DNA of 64,000 nucleotides from Bacillota bacterium (GCA_009711825.1 VEMY01000007.1:23899-87898); one strand, 5' to 3'; positions 8,319 to 18,468 are shown, counted from the stretch's first letter. Program-made: numbers and translations. The notes: generated from the sequence alone by a model not told the origin.

Positions 8319-9305
8319 GTGATGCCGCGTTTAGGAATAGTCGGGGCAACTGGAATCGTCGGACAGGAATTGTTGGCGCTTATTTCCGACAGTAAATTTG
8401 CGGATAAACCACCAAAATTGGCCGCATCCAGCAAGTCGGCAGGCGCAAAACTTGACAGCGCTTGGGGTCGGCTGGAGGTAGAATCGGTATCTGAAAGGTT
8501 TTTCTCCCAACTGGATTTTTGTTTCTTTTGTGTTGAGCCCCAGGTCAGCCAAAATTGGATTCCCAGGGCTTTGGCCAAAAACGTGGTATGTGTTGATAAT
8601 AGCAGCGCTTATAGAATGAATGCAGCTGTACCGATTGTGATTCCGGAAGTGAATGGCCGGATTCTTGAAACACGGCCGCAGCTGATTGCCAATCCCAATT
8701 GCTCTACCGCCCAGCTCACTGTAGCATTAAATCCTATTCATCAGGCCTTTGGGTTAAAAAATGTCTTTGTTAGTACGTATCAATCTGTTTCCGGAGCAGG
8801 ATTTGAAGCTCTGAAGCAATTGTATGCTGAAGCGCAATCTTTTTCTGATGCGGAGGCTGATGTTGAATATGAATACTTTTTCAACGTGCGCCCGCTGATT
8901 GGTGGCTGTGACCAAGAGGGAATCTGCCAAGAAGAGCTAAAAATAATTCAAGAAACTCGCAAAATTTTAGAGCAGCCTGAGTTGCCAATTGCAGTGACCA
9001 CAGCCAGGGTAGGAGTCCCCCGCAGTCATTGTCAGGCAGTGACTTTTGTAACCGAGAAGGATTGTACAGTCGAGCGATTGTCTACTGTGCTTGCAGAGGC
9101 CGAAAATATAGTTGTGACCGATGACCCTGTCCAATTATATCCTGGCATGTGCAGCGGACGGAACACAGTTTCCGTTGGCCGAATCAGGGCAAATAAATAC
9201 CATCAAGACAAATCGTTTTCTATTTGGGTATCTGCGGATAATCTGCGAAAAGGCGCCGCTCATAATGCGCTCAGTATTGTAGAGACTTGGTGTGGTGTAA
9301 AATGA
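8319..9305 (+). CDS. asd: Aspartate-semialdehyde dehydrogenase
   Basis: NADPH-dependent conversion of aspartyl phosphate to aspartate semialdehyde, the branch point to lysine/DAP, threonine and methionine. 328 aa counted from the GTG at 8319; ATG 8322 is an equal alternative. Visible features are the nucleotide-binding GIVGATGIVGQELL at the N-terminus, catalytic Cys128 in NPNCSTAQL, and RVGVPRSHCQAV with the substrate-binding region. AAGG is the only ribosome binding site. The stop overlaps the dapG start (ATGA). Confidence 0.95.
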   Translation: MMPRLGIVGATGIVGQELLALISDSKFADKPPKLAASSKSAGAKLDSAWGRLEVESVSERFFSQLDFCFFCVEPQVSQNWIPRALAKNVVCVDNSSAYRMNAAVPIVIPEVNGRILETRPQLIANPNCSTAQLTVALNPIHQAFGLKNVFVSTYQSVSGAGFEALKQLYAEAQSFSDAEADVEYEYFFNVRPLIGGCDQEGICQEELKIIQETRKILEQPELPIAVTTARVGVPRSHCQAVTFVTEKDCTVERLSTVLAEAENIVVTDDPVQLYPGMCSGRNTVSVGRIRANKYHQDKSFSIWVSADNLRKGAAHNALSIVETWCGVK

Positions 9306-10516
9306 CAAAAGGAATGGCAGTGCAAAAGTATGGAGGAACTTCACTGGCGGATCGGGTGGCAATGCTAACCTGCGCCCAAAACATTGTGAAAACTCGCCAG
9401 CAGGGCTGGGATCCCGTGGTAATTGTGTCGGCCATGGGCAGGCGTGGCAATCCCTATGCCACTGATACCTTGCTGGATCAGGCTTTTTCGGTGAACGACA
9501 AACCGGCGCAACGGGAATTAGATATGCTTGCGGCCTGTGGCGAAGTAATTGCATCTGTTTTGCTTGCCCTGACTTTGCAAAAATTGGACTGTCCCGCCGT
9601 TGCCCTCAATGGTTTCCAAGCCGGTATACGCACCAACAGCCAGTTTGGCACAGCTGAAATAATAAAAATAGATGTTTCGCGGATAACCGAATTAACAAAG
9701 CAACGAATAGTGCCTGTCATCTGCGGTTATCAGGGTGTAAATGCGAACGGCGAGATCACTACACTGGGGCGGGGCGGCAGCGATATTTCAGCTGTTGCGG
9801 TTGCATCCGCGCTGGAGACAGATACAGTTACAATTTATACCGATGTCTCCGCTGTGCGTACTGCCGACCCCAAACTTGTAGCGAAAGCATTGCCTATCTA
9901 CAGCCTAAATTATCAGGAAGTCTTGGAGATGGCAGTTGAGGGAGCACGGGTAATTCACCCGCGAGCCGTGGAAATGGCCATGGCGAAGGAATTAAAAATT
10001 ATTATAACATCCTTGATTGAAACCAGCAATCACAAGACAGAGATTGGTCCAAGGGCCAGTGTACTCAATGGCGAACCGAGGATTAGGGCGATAACTCATA
10101 TCAGCGATTTGACCCGATTTATAATCGAACTGACTCCGGAACGGGTTGCCGAGTTGTTGGATCAAGCAGCGACGCAGGGAATAACTATGGACTTAATTAG
10201 TTTGTCGGAAAATCAACAAAGTTTTACTGTCAAACAAACTGCTGGGGAAAAAATCAGCCGGATGTTGAACACCCAAAAACTAGCATACACACGTGTAGAC
10301 AGATGTTCAAAAATTTCGTTGATCGGCACCGGGGTCAGAGGGCTGGCAGGGATAATGACCAAAGTATTCAGGACTTTGTCCGACAAGCAAATACCTGTGC
10401 TGCAGTCCTCCGATTCATATACCCAGATTGCGTTATTAATCCCTCAAGACCATGAACGCGAAGCTGTCAACAGCTTGCATAAAGTTTTATTTGAGGAAGG
10501 GGAGCGGAATGACTGA
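9302..10516 (+). CDS. dapG: Aspartate kinase (DapG type)
   Basis: Phosphorylates aspartate, the first step to lysine and DAP. The 404-aa protein starts at ATG 9302 inside the asd stop (the upstream GTG-like extension is not supported). The kinase motif VQKYGGTSLA is at the N-terminus, GRGGSDISAVAVA at mid-protein, and two ACT regulatory domains lie after about residue 260, one containing ISLIGTGVRG. In B. subtilis the paralog at this place is DapG, inhibited by meso-DAP; that effector is inferred from location only. Confidence 0.94.
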   Translation: MTKGMAVQKYGGTSLADRVAMLTCAQNIVKTRQQGWDPVVIVSAMGRRGNPYATDTLLDQAFSVNDKPAQRELDMLAACGEVIASVLLALTLQKLDCPAVALNGFQAGIRTNSQFGTAEIIKIDVSRITELTKQRIVPVICGYQGVNANGEITTLGRGGSDISAVAVASALETDTVTIYTDVSAVRTADPKLVAKALPIYSLNYQEVLEMAVEGARVIHPRAVEMAMAKELKIIITSLIETSNHKTEIGPRASVLNGEPRIRAITHISDLTRFIIELTPERVAELLDQAATQGITMDLISLSENQQSFTVKQTAGEKISRMLNTQKLAYTRVDRCSKISLIGTGVRGLAGIMTKVFRTLSDKQIPVLQSSDSYTQIALLIPQDHEREAVNSLHKVLFEEGERND

Positions 10517-11393
10517 GTTTTCCTGGGGTAAAACATTGGTTGCTGTTGTCACGCCCTTTAACGCGGAAGGAGAAGTCAACTATTTGATGGCAGCCCGGTT
10601 TTGCTCGCATTTAATTGCCCAAGGGTGTGACGGAGTTGTGGTGGCAGGAACAACCGGTGAGTCCCCAACTTTAACCAGCAAGGAGAAAGTGAAGTTATTT
10701 GCCTTCGTCAAAGATGCCATCGGTGATTCCGGCCAGGTAATAGCCGGGATTGGCGGCAATGACACCAAATCAACACTGGAGTTGCTGGAGGCAGCAGCTG
10801 CCACCGGAGTTGATGGCTATATGGCAGTGAGCCCTTATTATAATAAACCTAATCCCAGTGGTTTGCTTGCTCATTATCGCGCTATCGACGCTGTTGCCGA
10901 CAGGCCGGTAATGGTTTATAATGTCCCATCGAGAACTGGGCAGGATATCCCCGTTACGTTGTATGAGCAAATGTTCGCCAACTGTCCACAGATAACTGCC
11001 ATAAAAGAGGCTAGCCCGGACCTTGACAAGGCTTCAACACTGGTAGAAAAATTCGGTGAGCAGATTACGCTGTTGAGTGGCAATGATAACTTAGTTTTGC
11101 CGCAAATGGCGGTAGGGTTTCAGGGTGTGGTAAGTGTGGCCGGTAATATAGTCCCAGGCCTGATGAGCAAACTGGTCGGCAAAGTCACTAAGGATTTCAG
11201 TCAGGCACGGCTCGTACACCAGCAATTGTTGCCGCTGTTTCGCGCGTTGTTTGCGGAAACGAATCCAGTACCGGTAAAAGCAGCTCTTGAATTGAGCGGC
11301 TGGGCTGTGGGAGCTCCGCGCCTGCCATTGGCGGAGGCTAACGAGGGGACAAAACAGAAACTGGTTCAGGTTCTAGGCAATTTACCCAAATAA
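10509..11393 (+). CDS. dapA: 4-hydroxy-tetrahydrodipicolinate synthase
   Basis: Condenses pyruvate with aspartate semialdehyde through a Schiff base. The 294-aa TIM-barrel protein shows GTTGESPTL, the catalytic Tyr137 in VYNVPSRTG and the Schiff-base Lys166 in AIKEAS. True start is ATG 10509, 5 nt after GGGGAG and overlapping the dapG stop by 8 nt; the longer frame to 10452 runs inside dapG and is unsupported. Last gene of the dpaA-dpaB-asd-dapG-dapA unit, closed by a very strong hairpin. Confidence 0.96.
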   Translation: MTEFSWGKTLVAVVTPFNAEGEVNYLMAARFCSHLIAQGCDGVVVAGTTGESPTLTSKEKVKLFAFVKDAIGDSGQVIAGIGGNDTKSTLELLEAAAATGVDGYMAVSPYYNKPNPSGLLAHYRAIDAVADRPVMVYNVPSRTGQDIPVTLYEQMFANCPQITAIKEASPDLDKASTLVEKFGEQITLLSGNDNLVLPQMAVGFQGVVSVAGNIVPGLMSKLVGKVTKDFSQARLVHQQLLPLFRALFAETNPVPVKAALELSGWAVGAPRLPLAEANEGTKQKLVQVLGNLPK

Positions 11394-11437
11394 ACAAGTA
11401 AAGGGAAGGAGAAATCCTTCCCTTTACTTGTTTATTT
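11388..11437 (+). terminator. Very long perfect terminator hairpin after dapA
   Basis: Arms 11388-11410 and 11415-11437 are exact reverse complements over 23 bp, with a GAAA tetraloop. The 3' arm ends in TTTATTT. The arm overlaps the -35 element of the next promoter. Because the stem is AT-rich at its base on both sides it could work in both directions. Confidence 0.8.
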
Positions 11438-11456
11438 GTCTCTACTAGGTTATAAT
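11428..11456 (+). promoter_or_regulatory. SigA-type promoter for the RNase J gene
   Basis: -35 TTGTTT (11428-11433), 17-nt spacer, perfect -10 TATAAT (11451-11456). It lies 51 nt upstream of the start codon. The -35 is inside the 3' arm of the dapA terminator hairpin. Confidence 0.6.
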
Positions 11457-11506
11457 TTTTTTAACTGTGTCTGTGGTCGGCATTCATAACTTAGGAGGTG
11501 CATTAT

Positions 11507-13201
11507 TTGTCAAACAACAGAAAAAGAAACCGTAAATCCGCCCCTGCCAATGCTGAAAAGGTGCGTGTGATTTCCCTGGGCGGCGTAGGGGAAATCGGAA
11601 AGAACATGTTCATCTTTGAGTATGAGCAGGAAATGGTGGTTATTGATGGTGGCCTTAAATTCCCTGAGGAGGATATGTTAGGGATTGATATCGTCATTCC
11701 CGACATCAGTTACCTGGTGGAAAATCAGGACAAAATTTCCGCAATTCTCCTGACCCATGGCCATGAAGACCATATAGGCGGACTCCCTTACATCTTGAAA
11801 CAAATTAATAAACCTGTGTACGGAACCAAACTCACCCTTGGTCTGCTGGAAGGAAAGCTTAAAGAAAAGGGTATGCTGGCCGATTGTGAGCTAAAAGAGA
11901 TTCGTCCCGGCATGCGTTTGCGATTAAGTCCCAACATGGAGGCCGAGTTTTTTAAAGTCAATCACAGCATACCGGACTCGGTTGGAATCGCTCTCAGGAC
12001 CCCGGCCGGCCTGATTGTTCATTCCGGTGACTTCAAACTGGATCAAACCCCTGTTGATGGAAAACCGACTGATTTCCATCGCCTGGCCCAGTTCGGCCAG
12101 GAAGGTGTTCTCCTGACTTTGGTCGATTCAACCAATGCCGAACGACCAGGATACACTTATTCTGAGTCCCAGGTCGGCGAAACGATTATGGAAGTGTTTC
12201 GCCAGGCTAAAGACAGAATAATCCTTGCCACTTTTGCCTCGAATGTACACCGAATTCAGCAGGTTTTAAATGCCGCTGCCCACTATAAACGCAAAGTTGC
12301 GGTTAACGGACGCAGCATGGTAAATGTGGTTAATGTGGCGATGGAATTGGGCTATCTCAAGGTGCCGGCCAAAACCATGATAGATTTGGAAGAGGCCAAT
12401 CGGTTGAAACCGAATCAGGTTGTTCTTTTGACCACGGGAAGCCAGGGTGAGCCGATGAGCGCCTTGACACGAATGGCCAACAACGAACATAGGCGGGTGG
12501 AAATTATCCCCGGGGACACAGTTATTTTTTCTGCAACGCCGATTCCCGGCAACGAAAAACTCGTATCCCGAACAATTGACAATTTGTTCCGCCGCGGGGC
12601 AGACGTGATTTACGAGTCGGTGTCCGGTACTCATGTCTCCGGACACGCCAGTCAGGAAGAACTAAAATTATTTCTCAACTTGCTAAAGCCCCGGTATGCA
12701 ATACCTATTCACGGTGAATACAGGATGTGTGTCCGCTTCCAGAAGCTTTGTGCTAGTCTTGGTATTGCCACCGGAAATGTCCCAATCATCAAAATCGGGG
12801 AGATTTGGGAGTTATCCAAGAATAGTGTGGACAATGTTGGTTCGGTGTCTGCCGGCCAAGTATTGGTGGACGGTCTCGGCATAGGTGATGTCGGAAATAT
12901 TGTTCTGCGCGACCGCAAACAGTTGTCCCTGGATGGAATTCTGGTAGTGGTGCTCACCCTTGATAAAGGCAAGGGTGCCGTACTTGCCGGCCCTGATATT
13001 ATCTCCAGAGGATTTGTCTACGTTCGTGAGTCAGAACAACTGATGGATGATGCCAAGGTGGTTGTTCGCAAATACCTTGACAAAACCGGATCTCAGGATT
13101 GGTCTGTCCTGAAGTCAGGGATTCGAGACTCTTTGGGAAAATTCTTGTTTGAAAAGACCCGTCGCAGCCCGATGATTATTCCGATTATAATGGAAGTATA
13201 A
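11507..13201 (+). CDS. rnj: Ribonuclease J
   Basis: Metallo-beta-lactamase/beta-CASP ribonuclease with 5'-to-3' exonuclease and endonuclease activity, central to mRNA turnover in Bacillota. The 564-aa protein has the Zn-binding LLTHGHEDHIGG motif near residue 78, HSGDFKLD, the beta-CASP segment with GSQGEPMSALTRM, and the closing PIHGEYRM. TTG 11507 lies 8 nt after AGGAGG; the GTG at 11498 falls inside that site and is rejected. It is in the position of B. subtilis rnjB, but with no second copy in the window J1 and J2 cannot be told apart. Confidence 0.95.
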   Translation: MSNNRKRNRKSAPANAEKVRVISLGGVGEIGKNMFIFEYEQEMVVIDGGLKFPEEDMLGIDIVIPDISYLVENQDKISAILLTHGHEDHIGGLPYILKQINKPVYGTKLTLGLLEGKLKEKGMLADCELKEIRPGMRLRLSPNMEAEFFKVNHSIPDSVGIALRTPAGLIVHSGDFKLDQTPVDGKPTDFHRLAQFGQEGVLLTLVDSTNAERPGYTYSESQVGETIMEVFRQAKDRIILATFASNVHRIQQVLNAAAHYKRKVAVNGRSMVNVVNVAMELGYLKVPAKTMIDLEEANRLKPNQVVLLTTGSQGEPMSALTRMANNEHRRVEIIPGDTVIFSATPIPGNEKLVSRTIDNLFRRGADVIYESVSGTHVSGHASQEELKLFLNLLKPRYAIPIHGEYRMCVRFQKLCASLGIATGNVPIIKIGEIWELSKNSVDNVGSVSAGQVLVDGLGIGDVGNIVLRDRKQLSLDGILVVVLTLDKGKGAVLAGPDIISRGFVYVRESEQLMDDAKVVVRKYLDKTGSQDWSVLKSGIRDSLGKFLFEKTRRSPMIIPIIMEV

Positions 13202-13228
13202 CAGCGCCCCCGGCGCTGTTTTACATTT
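13200..13228 (+). terminator. Intrinsic terminator after rnj
   Basis: Nine-bp stem AACAGCGCC (13200-13208) with GGCGCTGTT (13212-13220), CCC loop, then TTACATTTT. It overlaps the rnj stop codon. Confidence 0.7.
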
Positions 13229-13279
13229 TGTAGATATATTAGGGCAAGCTAGAACGAGAACAGGACAAAGGAGCAGATT

Positions 13280-13957
13280 ATGAGCGGCAAAGCGCAACTG
13301 GACACCGTACAGCAAATGGGGCAAAATAATTTACCGGCGCCCGGTCCCAGCAATATCCATGTGTTGAGTATTATCGGCCAAGTGGAAGGACATATGGTGC
13401 TGCCGCCCCAAAACAAAACGACCAAATATGAACATGTGATTCCCCAATTGGCGGCAGTGGAACAAAATGATGCGATTAAAGGATTGTTGGTTATTCTCAA
13501 CACTGTTGGCGGCGATGTGGAAGCGGGGCTGGCCATCGCGGAAATGATTAAAACCCTGAGCAAACCCAGCGTTTCTTTGGTCTTGGGGGGCGGACACAGC
13601 ATTGGAGTGCCGATTGCTGTTTCCACCGATTATTCGGTTATTGCGGAAACAGCAACAATGACAATCCATCCAATCAGACTCACCGGTCTCGTTATTGGGG
13701 TGCCTCAAACTTACGAGTATTTGGATAAGATGCAAGACAGGGTGGTAGAATTTGTTTGTCGCAATGCTGATATCAGCAGGGAGTACTTTCGGGAACTTAT
13801 GTTCAGAACCGGTGAGTTGGCCCGGGACATTGGCACTGTGCTTGTGGGCGCGGACGCTGTCAAAGCCCGCCTAATTGATGAGGTAGGCGGATTAGGGGCA
13901 GCCATTAGCAAATTGAAAGAAAGTATCGGAACTGACGGTTCGGTGCAGGAGGGGTAA
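13280..13957 (+). CDS. tepA: ClpP/TepA-like serine protease
   Basis: Clp-protease-fold protein of the TepA (translocation-enhancing protein) family, 225 aa. The nucleophile region reads [13 protein letters not shown] (Ser107) and the His region TMTIHPIRL (His130). TNTV-type core [21 protein letters not shown] precedes them. TepA was linked to protein export and to degradation of spore proteins in B. subtilis; its substrate here is unknown. ATG start with AAAGGAG 8 nt upstream. ylzJ follows after 1 nt, then uppP and spoIIIE, close to the B. subtilis order. Confidence 0.9.
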   Translation: MSGKAQLDTVQQMGQNNLPAPGPSNIHVLSIIGQVEGHMVLPPQNKTTKYEHVIPQLAAVEQNDAIKGLLVILNTVGGDVEAGLAIAEMIKTLSKPSVSLVLGGGHSIGVPIAVSTDYSVIAETATMTIHPIRLTGLVIGVPQTYEYLDKMQDRVVEFVCRNADISREYFRELMFRTGELARDIGTVLVGADAVKARLIDEVGGLGAAISKLKESIGTDGSVQEG

Positions 13958-13958
13958 A

Positions 13959-14171
13959 ATGTTGCTCTATACACCGGTTGACGCCGAAAGGGTTTTGGAG
14001 AATCTCGACAAAGAGCGCCAGCCGTTTAAAGAACTGACATTGGCCAATGGTGTTTCCTTATTGGTAGAACCGGTGGAGGGCGGCTTGCGCATAGAGCGGG
14101 TGCTCAGCGGTAATTGTAACGCCTATCTACTCAACGAATACCAGCCGGGCCAGGTGCTAAAAATGCCCTGA
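13959..14171 (+). CDS. ylzJ: YlzJ-like protein
   Basis: 70-aa protein of the YlzJ family, function unknown. The family pattern is a short N-terminal MLLYTPVDAERVLENL followed by a beta-rich segment and an LxPxxYLNPxYxPG-like end, here NAYLLNEYQPGQVLK. ATG start 5 nt after CAGGAGGGG, nearly touching tepA, so the pair is co-translated. It keeps its place between tepA and spoIIIE. Confidence 0.8.
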   Translation: MLLYTPVDAERVLENLDKERQPFKELTLANGVSLLVEPVEGGLRIERVLSGNCNAYLLNEYQPGQVLKMP

Positions 14172-14233
14172 CCGGCTTTTATTCTGTCATTTTTTTCTGG
14201 GCTATGCTATCATCAGTAGCAGGAGGGATGGAA

Positions 14234-15046
14234 ATGGACTTGTTAAACGCAATAATAATTGGCATAATTCAAGGGCTCACCGAGTTTCTGCCCGTCAGCA
14301 GTTCCGGGCATTTGGTAATCGCTCAGCGTTTACTGGGTGTAGAAATGCCTGGTCTTACGTTTGAGATCTTTTTACATTTTGGCACGCTTATTTCTGTGTT
14401 TTGGGTGTTTCGAGAGCGAATTGCTGCCATTTTTATGAGTGTAGTCTCTCTGCTTTCACCGCGACAATGGGACCGCTTCCAAACCAGCGAAAACCGTCGG
14501 TTTTTATTTCTGCTGATTGTCGGCAGTATACCAACGGCTCTTATTGCGCTTTTTGCTCGGGATATGGTGGAGGAGGCATTTGCCAGCACCCGCATGGTGG
14601 GGTATTCTTTGATTGTCACTGGCGCATTGCTATGGGTGGCTGATGTGCTCCCTGGGGGCAATAAGGACATAAACAAAACCAGAGTTAGTGATGTATTGCT
14701 CATTGGTGTGTTTCAAGGGCTGGCAGTGCTGCCTGGGATTTCCCGCTCAGGTTCTACTATCAGTGGCGCCCTGTTTCGCCGGCTAGACAAACGCACCGCT
14801 GCAGAATATTCTTTTTTGCTGTCGGTGCCGGCGATTGGCGGTGCAACAGTATTAGAGCTAATCACAGTACTAAGAGACGGAACATTTGCCGGCAATTGGT
14901 TGTTTTTTGCAACGGGCGTTCTCGTGGCGGCATTGTCCGGAATTTTTGCAATCCGGGTGTTCCTCAGTGTCTTGGTGAAAAACCGGCTGCGCTGGTTCGG
15001 GCTCTATTGTTGGGCCATGGCTTTGGTGGCAATCTTCATATTATAG
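14234..15046 (+). CDS. uppP: Undecaprenyl-diphosphatase UppP (BacA family)
   Basis: Integral membrane enzyme that recycles undecaprenyl pyrophosphate for cell-wall synthesis; excess confers bacitracin resistance. 270 aa with about eight hydrophobic segments. Both family signatures are present: GLTEFLPVSSSGHL near residue 14 and PGISRSGSTISGAL near residue 167. ATG 14234 lies 6-7 nt after GGAGGG; ATG 14228 is too close to it, and the frame to 14204 has no site. It is inserted between ylzJ and spoIIIE, not its place in B. subtilis. Confidence 0.95.
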   Translation: MDLLNAIIIGIIQGLTEFLPVSSSGHLVIAQRLLGVEMPGLTFEIFLHFGTLISVFWVFRERIAAIFMSVVSLLSPRQWDRFQTSENRRFLFLLIVGSIPTALIALFARDMVEEAFASTRMVGYSLIVTGALLWVADVLPGGNKDINKTRVSDVLLIGVFQGLAVLPGISRSGSTISGALFRRLDKRTAAEYSFLLSVPAIGGATVLELITVLRDGTFAGNWLFFATGVLVAALSGIFAIRVFLSVLVKNRLRWFGLYCWAMALVAIFIL

Positions 15047-15064
15047 AAGATCGGAGGTGAAAGT

Positions 15065-17329
15065 ATGGCCAGACGCAAACGTCGTAAACGTAAACAACAA
15101 AATCCTCAGCACAGCGAGCTATTCGGACTGATTATAATCGCTTTGGCGCTCTTGGCCGCGGCAAGCCTGCTGTTTACGGAACATACCGGTGTTACAGGTC
15201 GTTTCCTCAACGAGTTACAGATAAATATCGCCGGCCGATATGCCCTGTTTTTCCCATTTGCCTTGTTGATTTGGGGCATACGGGCGCTATTTTTCCCCAA
15301 CTCAGTTAATTTTGGCCGCAAGGCATTCGCTACATTGGTCATCATTCTATGCTTGTTGGCCAGCGTCCATATCTATGCTGCGCCAACATTGGACGAGCCT
15401 AGATTATTATTGGATATGGTTGGACAAGAGCAAGGTGGCGGAATTCTTGGCGCATTGGCGGCGATTGGTTTACTACGGGCTTTTGGCCTGGTGGGCTCCG
15501 TGGTAGTTTTGGTCTCAACATTTACAATTGCCTTCCTGACCATGGTGGATATATCGCTGAAACAGGCTGTGGCGATGGCTGGCAATGCGTTTGCAGGGAT
15601 TTTGAAGGGAATTGTCAGCAATCTGACCAATATCGGCCGTCGCTTGAAAACCTTGATTGCTCAAAACAAGCGCACACGCCAGCGGGAGGCGACCGTAATT
15701 ATTCACGACTACCAGGCGCCCGGTGAAGAGGCCGCTCCTACCGGCCAACCCCCGTTCGACTCGGAACCGGAATCGGAAGCGGAACCTCCGGAGCCGGTAA
15801 GGCCGTTGCCGGTTCCAACGGCAAAGCCAACCGCACCATCACCGACGGTGCCTGACTTAGCCCAGGAACAAGACGATTATGAGCAAAAATATACCGCAGA
15901 TTACCAGTTGCCACCTCTGAATCTGCTTCAAAAAACAATTCGACTCAAAGATCCCCAGGGTCGAAGAGAGCTTGTATCTCAGGCCGATGTTTTGGAGCAA
16001 ACCCTGGCCAGCTTTGGGATTGAGGCTAAAGTTATCAATGTTCATCGCGGTCCCACAATAACAAGGTTTGAAATTCAGCCGGCAGCCGGCGTCAAGGTCA
16101 GTAAAATTGTCAATTTGGCCGATGACCTTGCATTAAGTCTTGCGGCAACCAGTGTCCGAATTGAAGCGCCAATACCCGGCAAATCTGCCGTTGGACTTGA
16201 GGTTGCCAATAAAGCCAAGGCAACTGTCTATTTTCGCGAAGTCTTGGAATCAGACGCCTTTGCTGGCAGTGATTCCAAATTGACCGTGGTTCTTGGGAAA
16301 GGCATTGCCGGCGAGCCGGTTGTTGCCGATCTTATGGACATACCCCATTTGCTGATTGCCGGCGCCACCGGCGCCGGAAAAAGCGTTTATCTCAACACCT
16401 TTATTGCCAGTCTGTTGTTCAAGGTGAAGCCGGATGAGTTGAAATTGCTGCTTATTGACCCTAAAGTTGTCGAGCTAAACATCTACAACGGTCTGCCCCA
16501 TCTCTTATGCCCGGTGGTTACCGATCCGCGACAAGCCGCCCAGGCCCTGAAAAATGTTATCAAGGAAATGGAGCGCCGTTACCAGCTCTTTGCAGCAAAC
16601 GCCGCCCGAGACATAAATCGGTTCAATGAAATGGCAGATTCCCGCGGGGAACAACGTTTGCCCTATATCATTGTTATAATCGATGAGCTGGCTGATTTGA
16701 TGATGACAGCTCCTACCGAGATTGAAGACGTGATTTGCCGGATTGCGCAAAAATCCAGGGCTGCCGGCATTCACTTGGTGGTGGCTACCCAACGACCTTC
16801 GGTTGATGTTATCACCGGTGTTATCAAAGCCAATATCACAACCAGAATCGCCTTTGCTGTTTCCAGTCAGGCAGATTCTCGGACAATCCTTGACATGAGT
16901 GGAGCAGAGAAGCTTCTGGGTAAGGGCGATATGTTATTTCTGCCTGTGGGCGCCGCTAAGCCCCACCGGATTCAAAGCGCTTATATCTCGGAAGAAGAAG
17001 TGGAGAAGATAATTACCCATATCCTGGCTCAGGCTGCCCCTGTACCCCAGGAGGATTTCCTGGACACCACCGGCGTTGAACAGGACACAAGTCTAGAAAC
17101 TGATGAACTGCTGCCCGAGGCTGCCAGATTGATTGTGGAAAGTGGACAAGCGTCTATTTCGATGCTACAACGACGGCTGCGCATCGGTTATACCCGGGCA
17201 GCGCGGCTGATTGACGATATGGAGCAAATGGGAATTGTTGGTGGATTTGAAGGGAGCAAGGCACGAAAGATTCTAGTAACTCCCGGCCAACTGGCGGGTA
17301 TGTTCGACGGCTTGGGTGATTCTGAATAA
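15065..17329 (+). CDS. spoIIIE: DNA translocase FtsK/SpoIIIE
   Basis: Membrane-anchored DNA pump that moves chromosomes through closing septa, including into the forespore. 754 aa: a basic N-terminus, four or five membrane segments (about residues 18-37, 56-77, 86-105 and 125-163), an acidic/proline-rich linker (about 215-275), then the motor with Walker A GATGAGKS at 433-440 and Walker B IIVIIDEL ending near residue 541, and a C-terminal winged-helix gamma domain ([20 protein letters not shown]). The ribosome binding site is GGAGGTGA. Position after tepA-ylzJ favours SpoIIIE over a vegetative FtsK, but one protein may serve both roles. Confidence 0.95.
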   Translation: MARRKRRKRKQQNPQHSELFGLIIIALALLAAASLLFTEHTGVTGRFLNELQINIAGRYALFFPFALLIWGIRALFFPNSVNFGRKAFATLVIILCLLASVHIYAAPTLDEPRLLLDMVGQEQGGGILGALAAIGLLRAFGLVGSVVVLVSTFTIAFLTMVDISLKQAVAMAGNAFAGILKGIVSNLTNIGRRLKTLIAQNKRTRQREATVIIHDYQAPGEEAAPTGQPPFDSEPESEAEPPEPVRPLPVPTAKPTAPSPTVPDLAQEQDDYEQKYTADYQLPPLNLLQKTIRLKDPQGRRELVSQADVLEQTLASFGIEAKVINVHRGPTITRFEIQPAAGVKVSKIVNLADDLALSLAATSVRIEAPIPGKSAVGLEVANKAKATVYFREVLESDAFAGSDSKLTVVLGKGIAGEPVVADLMDIPHLLIAGATGAGKSVYLNTFIASLLFKVKPDELKLLLIDPKVVELNIYNGLPHLLCPVVTDPRQAAQALKNVIKEMERRYQLFAANAARDINRFNEMADSRGEQRLPYIIVIIDELADLMMTAPTEIEDVICRIAQKSRAAGIHLVVATQRPSVDVITGVIKANITTRIAFAVSSQADSRTILDMSGAEKLLGKGDMLFLPVGAAKPHRIQSAYISEEEVEKIITHILAQAAPVPQEDFLDTTGVEQDTSLETDELLPEAARLIVESGQASISMLQRRLRIGYTRAARLIDDMEQMGIVGGFEGSKARKILVTPGQLAGMFDGLGDSE

Positions 17330-17353
17330 GTTCACGTAAAGTGCGGACAAATG

Positions 17354-17382
17354 TTGACTGCCTGCCTGCGTGATGATATTAT
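17354..17382 (+). promoter_or_regulatory. SigA-type promoter for the BMP/ABC importer operon
   Basis: -35 TTGACT (17354-17359), 17-nt spacer, -10 TATTAT (17377-17382), 36 nt upstream of the TTG start. Both hexamers match the consensus at five of six positions. Confidence 0.65.
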
Positions 17383-17418
17383 TCATTTGAAATACAAAAC
17401 TTGGGGGAGGTTTTTGTT

Positions 17419-18468
17419 TTGAAAAAGTTTTTTGCTTTACTTATGGCTGTAGTCATGGTTTTCGCCTTGGCTGCTTGTGGCGGCGGTGAAGAACCTGCCG
17501 ACGACAATGGAGACAACGGCAATGATGTTCAGCCGCCGGAAGATGACAAACTAGTTTACATGGTTACCGACATGGGCGGTGTGGACGATGAGTCCTTTAA
17601 CCAGTCGGCCTGGGAAGGTCTTACCCGTTTCAAAAATGAAATTGACGGGTGGACAGCGGATGTTATCGAATCCCATCAGGAGGACGACTACACTCCCAAC
17701 CTGCGGGCTGCAGTCAGTGCCGACGCCGAGTTGGTCTGGGCCATCGGCTACATGATGGCAGAGCAGCTTGATGCGGTCGCCGCCGATAATCCCGATGGCA
17801 ATTTTGCGATTATCGATTCCGCATCTGAAGAATTGTTGGACAATGTCGCTTATGTTGTGTTTAAAGAGCATGAAGGCTCGTTCCTGGTGGGCATGATTGC
17901 CGGTTTGATGACCGAATCGGACACCATCGGCTTCATTGGCGGTATGGAAGGCGATTTGATTATCAAGTTTGAATCCGGTTTTCGTGCCGGTGTTCACGCT
18001 GTTAATCCCGACGCCGAAGTGTTGGTTCAATACGCTGATTCCTGGGGCGACACCGCCCGGGGCAACCAGATTGCCACCAATATGATTGGCCAGGGCGCCG
18101 ATGTTATCTACCACGCTGCTGGCGGCGTTGGCATCGGTGTAGCCGAAGCCTGCGACGATAACGAAGTATGGTTTATCGGCGTTGACATGGATCAGAGCCA
18201 CCTTACTGAGTACACCTTGACCAGTATGATTAAGCGGGTAGACACCGCCACTTATGAAATCAGCAAACAACTTGCCGAGGGCAACTTCCCTGGTGGCACC
18301 GTTCGCGACCTGGGTCTTGCTGAAGAAGGCGTTGGCTATGTCCAGTCTGAACACATCCCCAGCGAGGTCATTGATCAGGTTGAGGATTTAAAGCAAAAAA
18401 TTATTAATGGTGAGTTGGAAGTTCCTTTCACTCGCGACGCTGTAGACGAATTTAAAGCTAATAACTAA
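17419..18468 (+). CDS. BMP-family substrate-binding lipoprotein
   Basis: Extracellular solute receptor of an ABC importer for nucleosides (BMP/PnrA/NupN type). 349 aa from TTG 17419, which lies 8 nt after GGGGAGG. A lipoprotein signal peptide ends in the lipobox LAAC (Cys near residue 20), followed by a strongly acidic spacer rich in D, E, G and N. The mature domain shows VTDMGGVDDESFNQSAWEGL, the family opening, then IGYMMAEQLDAVA and VIYHAAGGVGIGVAEA. A terminator hairpin after the stop and before the ATPase gene would raise receptor levels over transporter levels. Confidence 0.93.
   Translation: MKKFFALLMAVVMVFALAACGGGEEPADDNGDNGNDVQPPEDDKLVYMVTDMGGVDDESFNQSAWEGLTRFKNEIDGWTADVIESHQEDDYTPNLRAAVSADAELVWAIGYMMAEQLDAVAADNPDGNFAIIDSASEELLDNVAYVVFKEHEGSFLVGMIAGLMTESDTIGFIGGMEGDLIIKFESGFRAGVHAVNPDAEVLVQYADSWGDTARGNQIATNMIGQGADVIYHAAGGVGIGVAEACDDNEVWFIGVDMDQSHLTEYTLTSMIKRVDTATYEISKQLAEGNFPGGTVRDLGLAEEGVGYVQSEHIPSEVIDQVEDLKQKIINGELEVPFTRDAVDEFKANN

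Noticed and set aside
7736..11393. Lysine or other riboswitch controlling the asd-dapG-dapA genes
   Set aside because: The genes are tightly packed or overlapping with no leader long enough to hold one.
17551..18354. 267-aa open frame on the minus strand opposite the BMP lipoprotein gene
   Set aside because: The + strand gene has a lipobox, ribosome binding site and family motifs; the minus frame has no start signal and is a codon-usage shadow.
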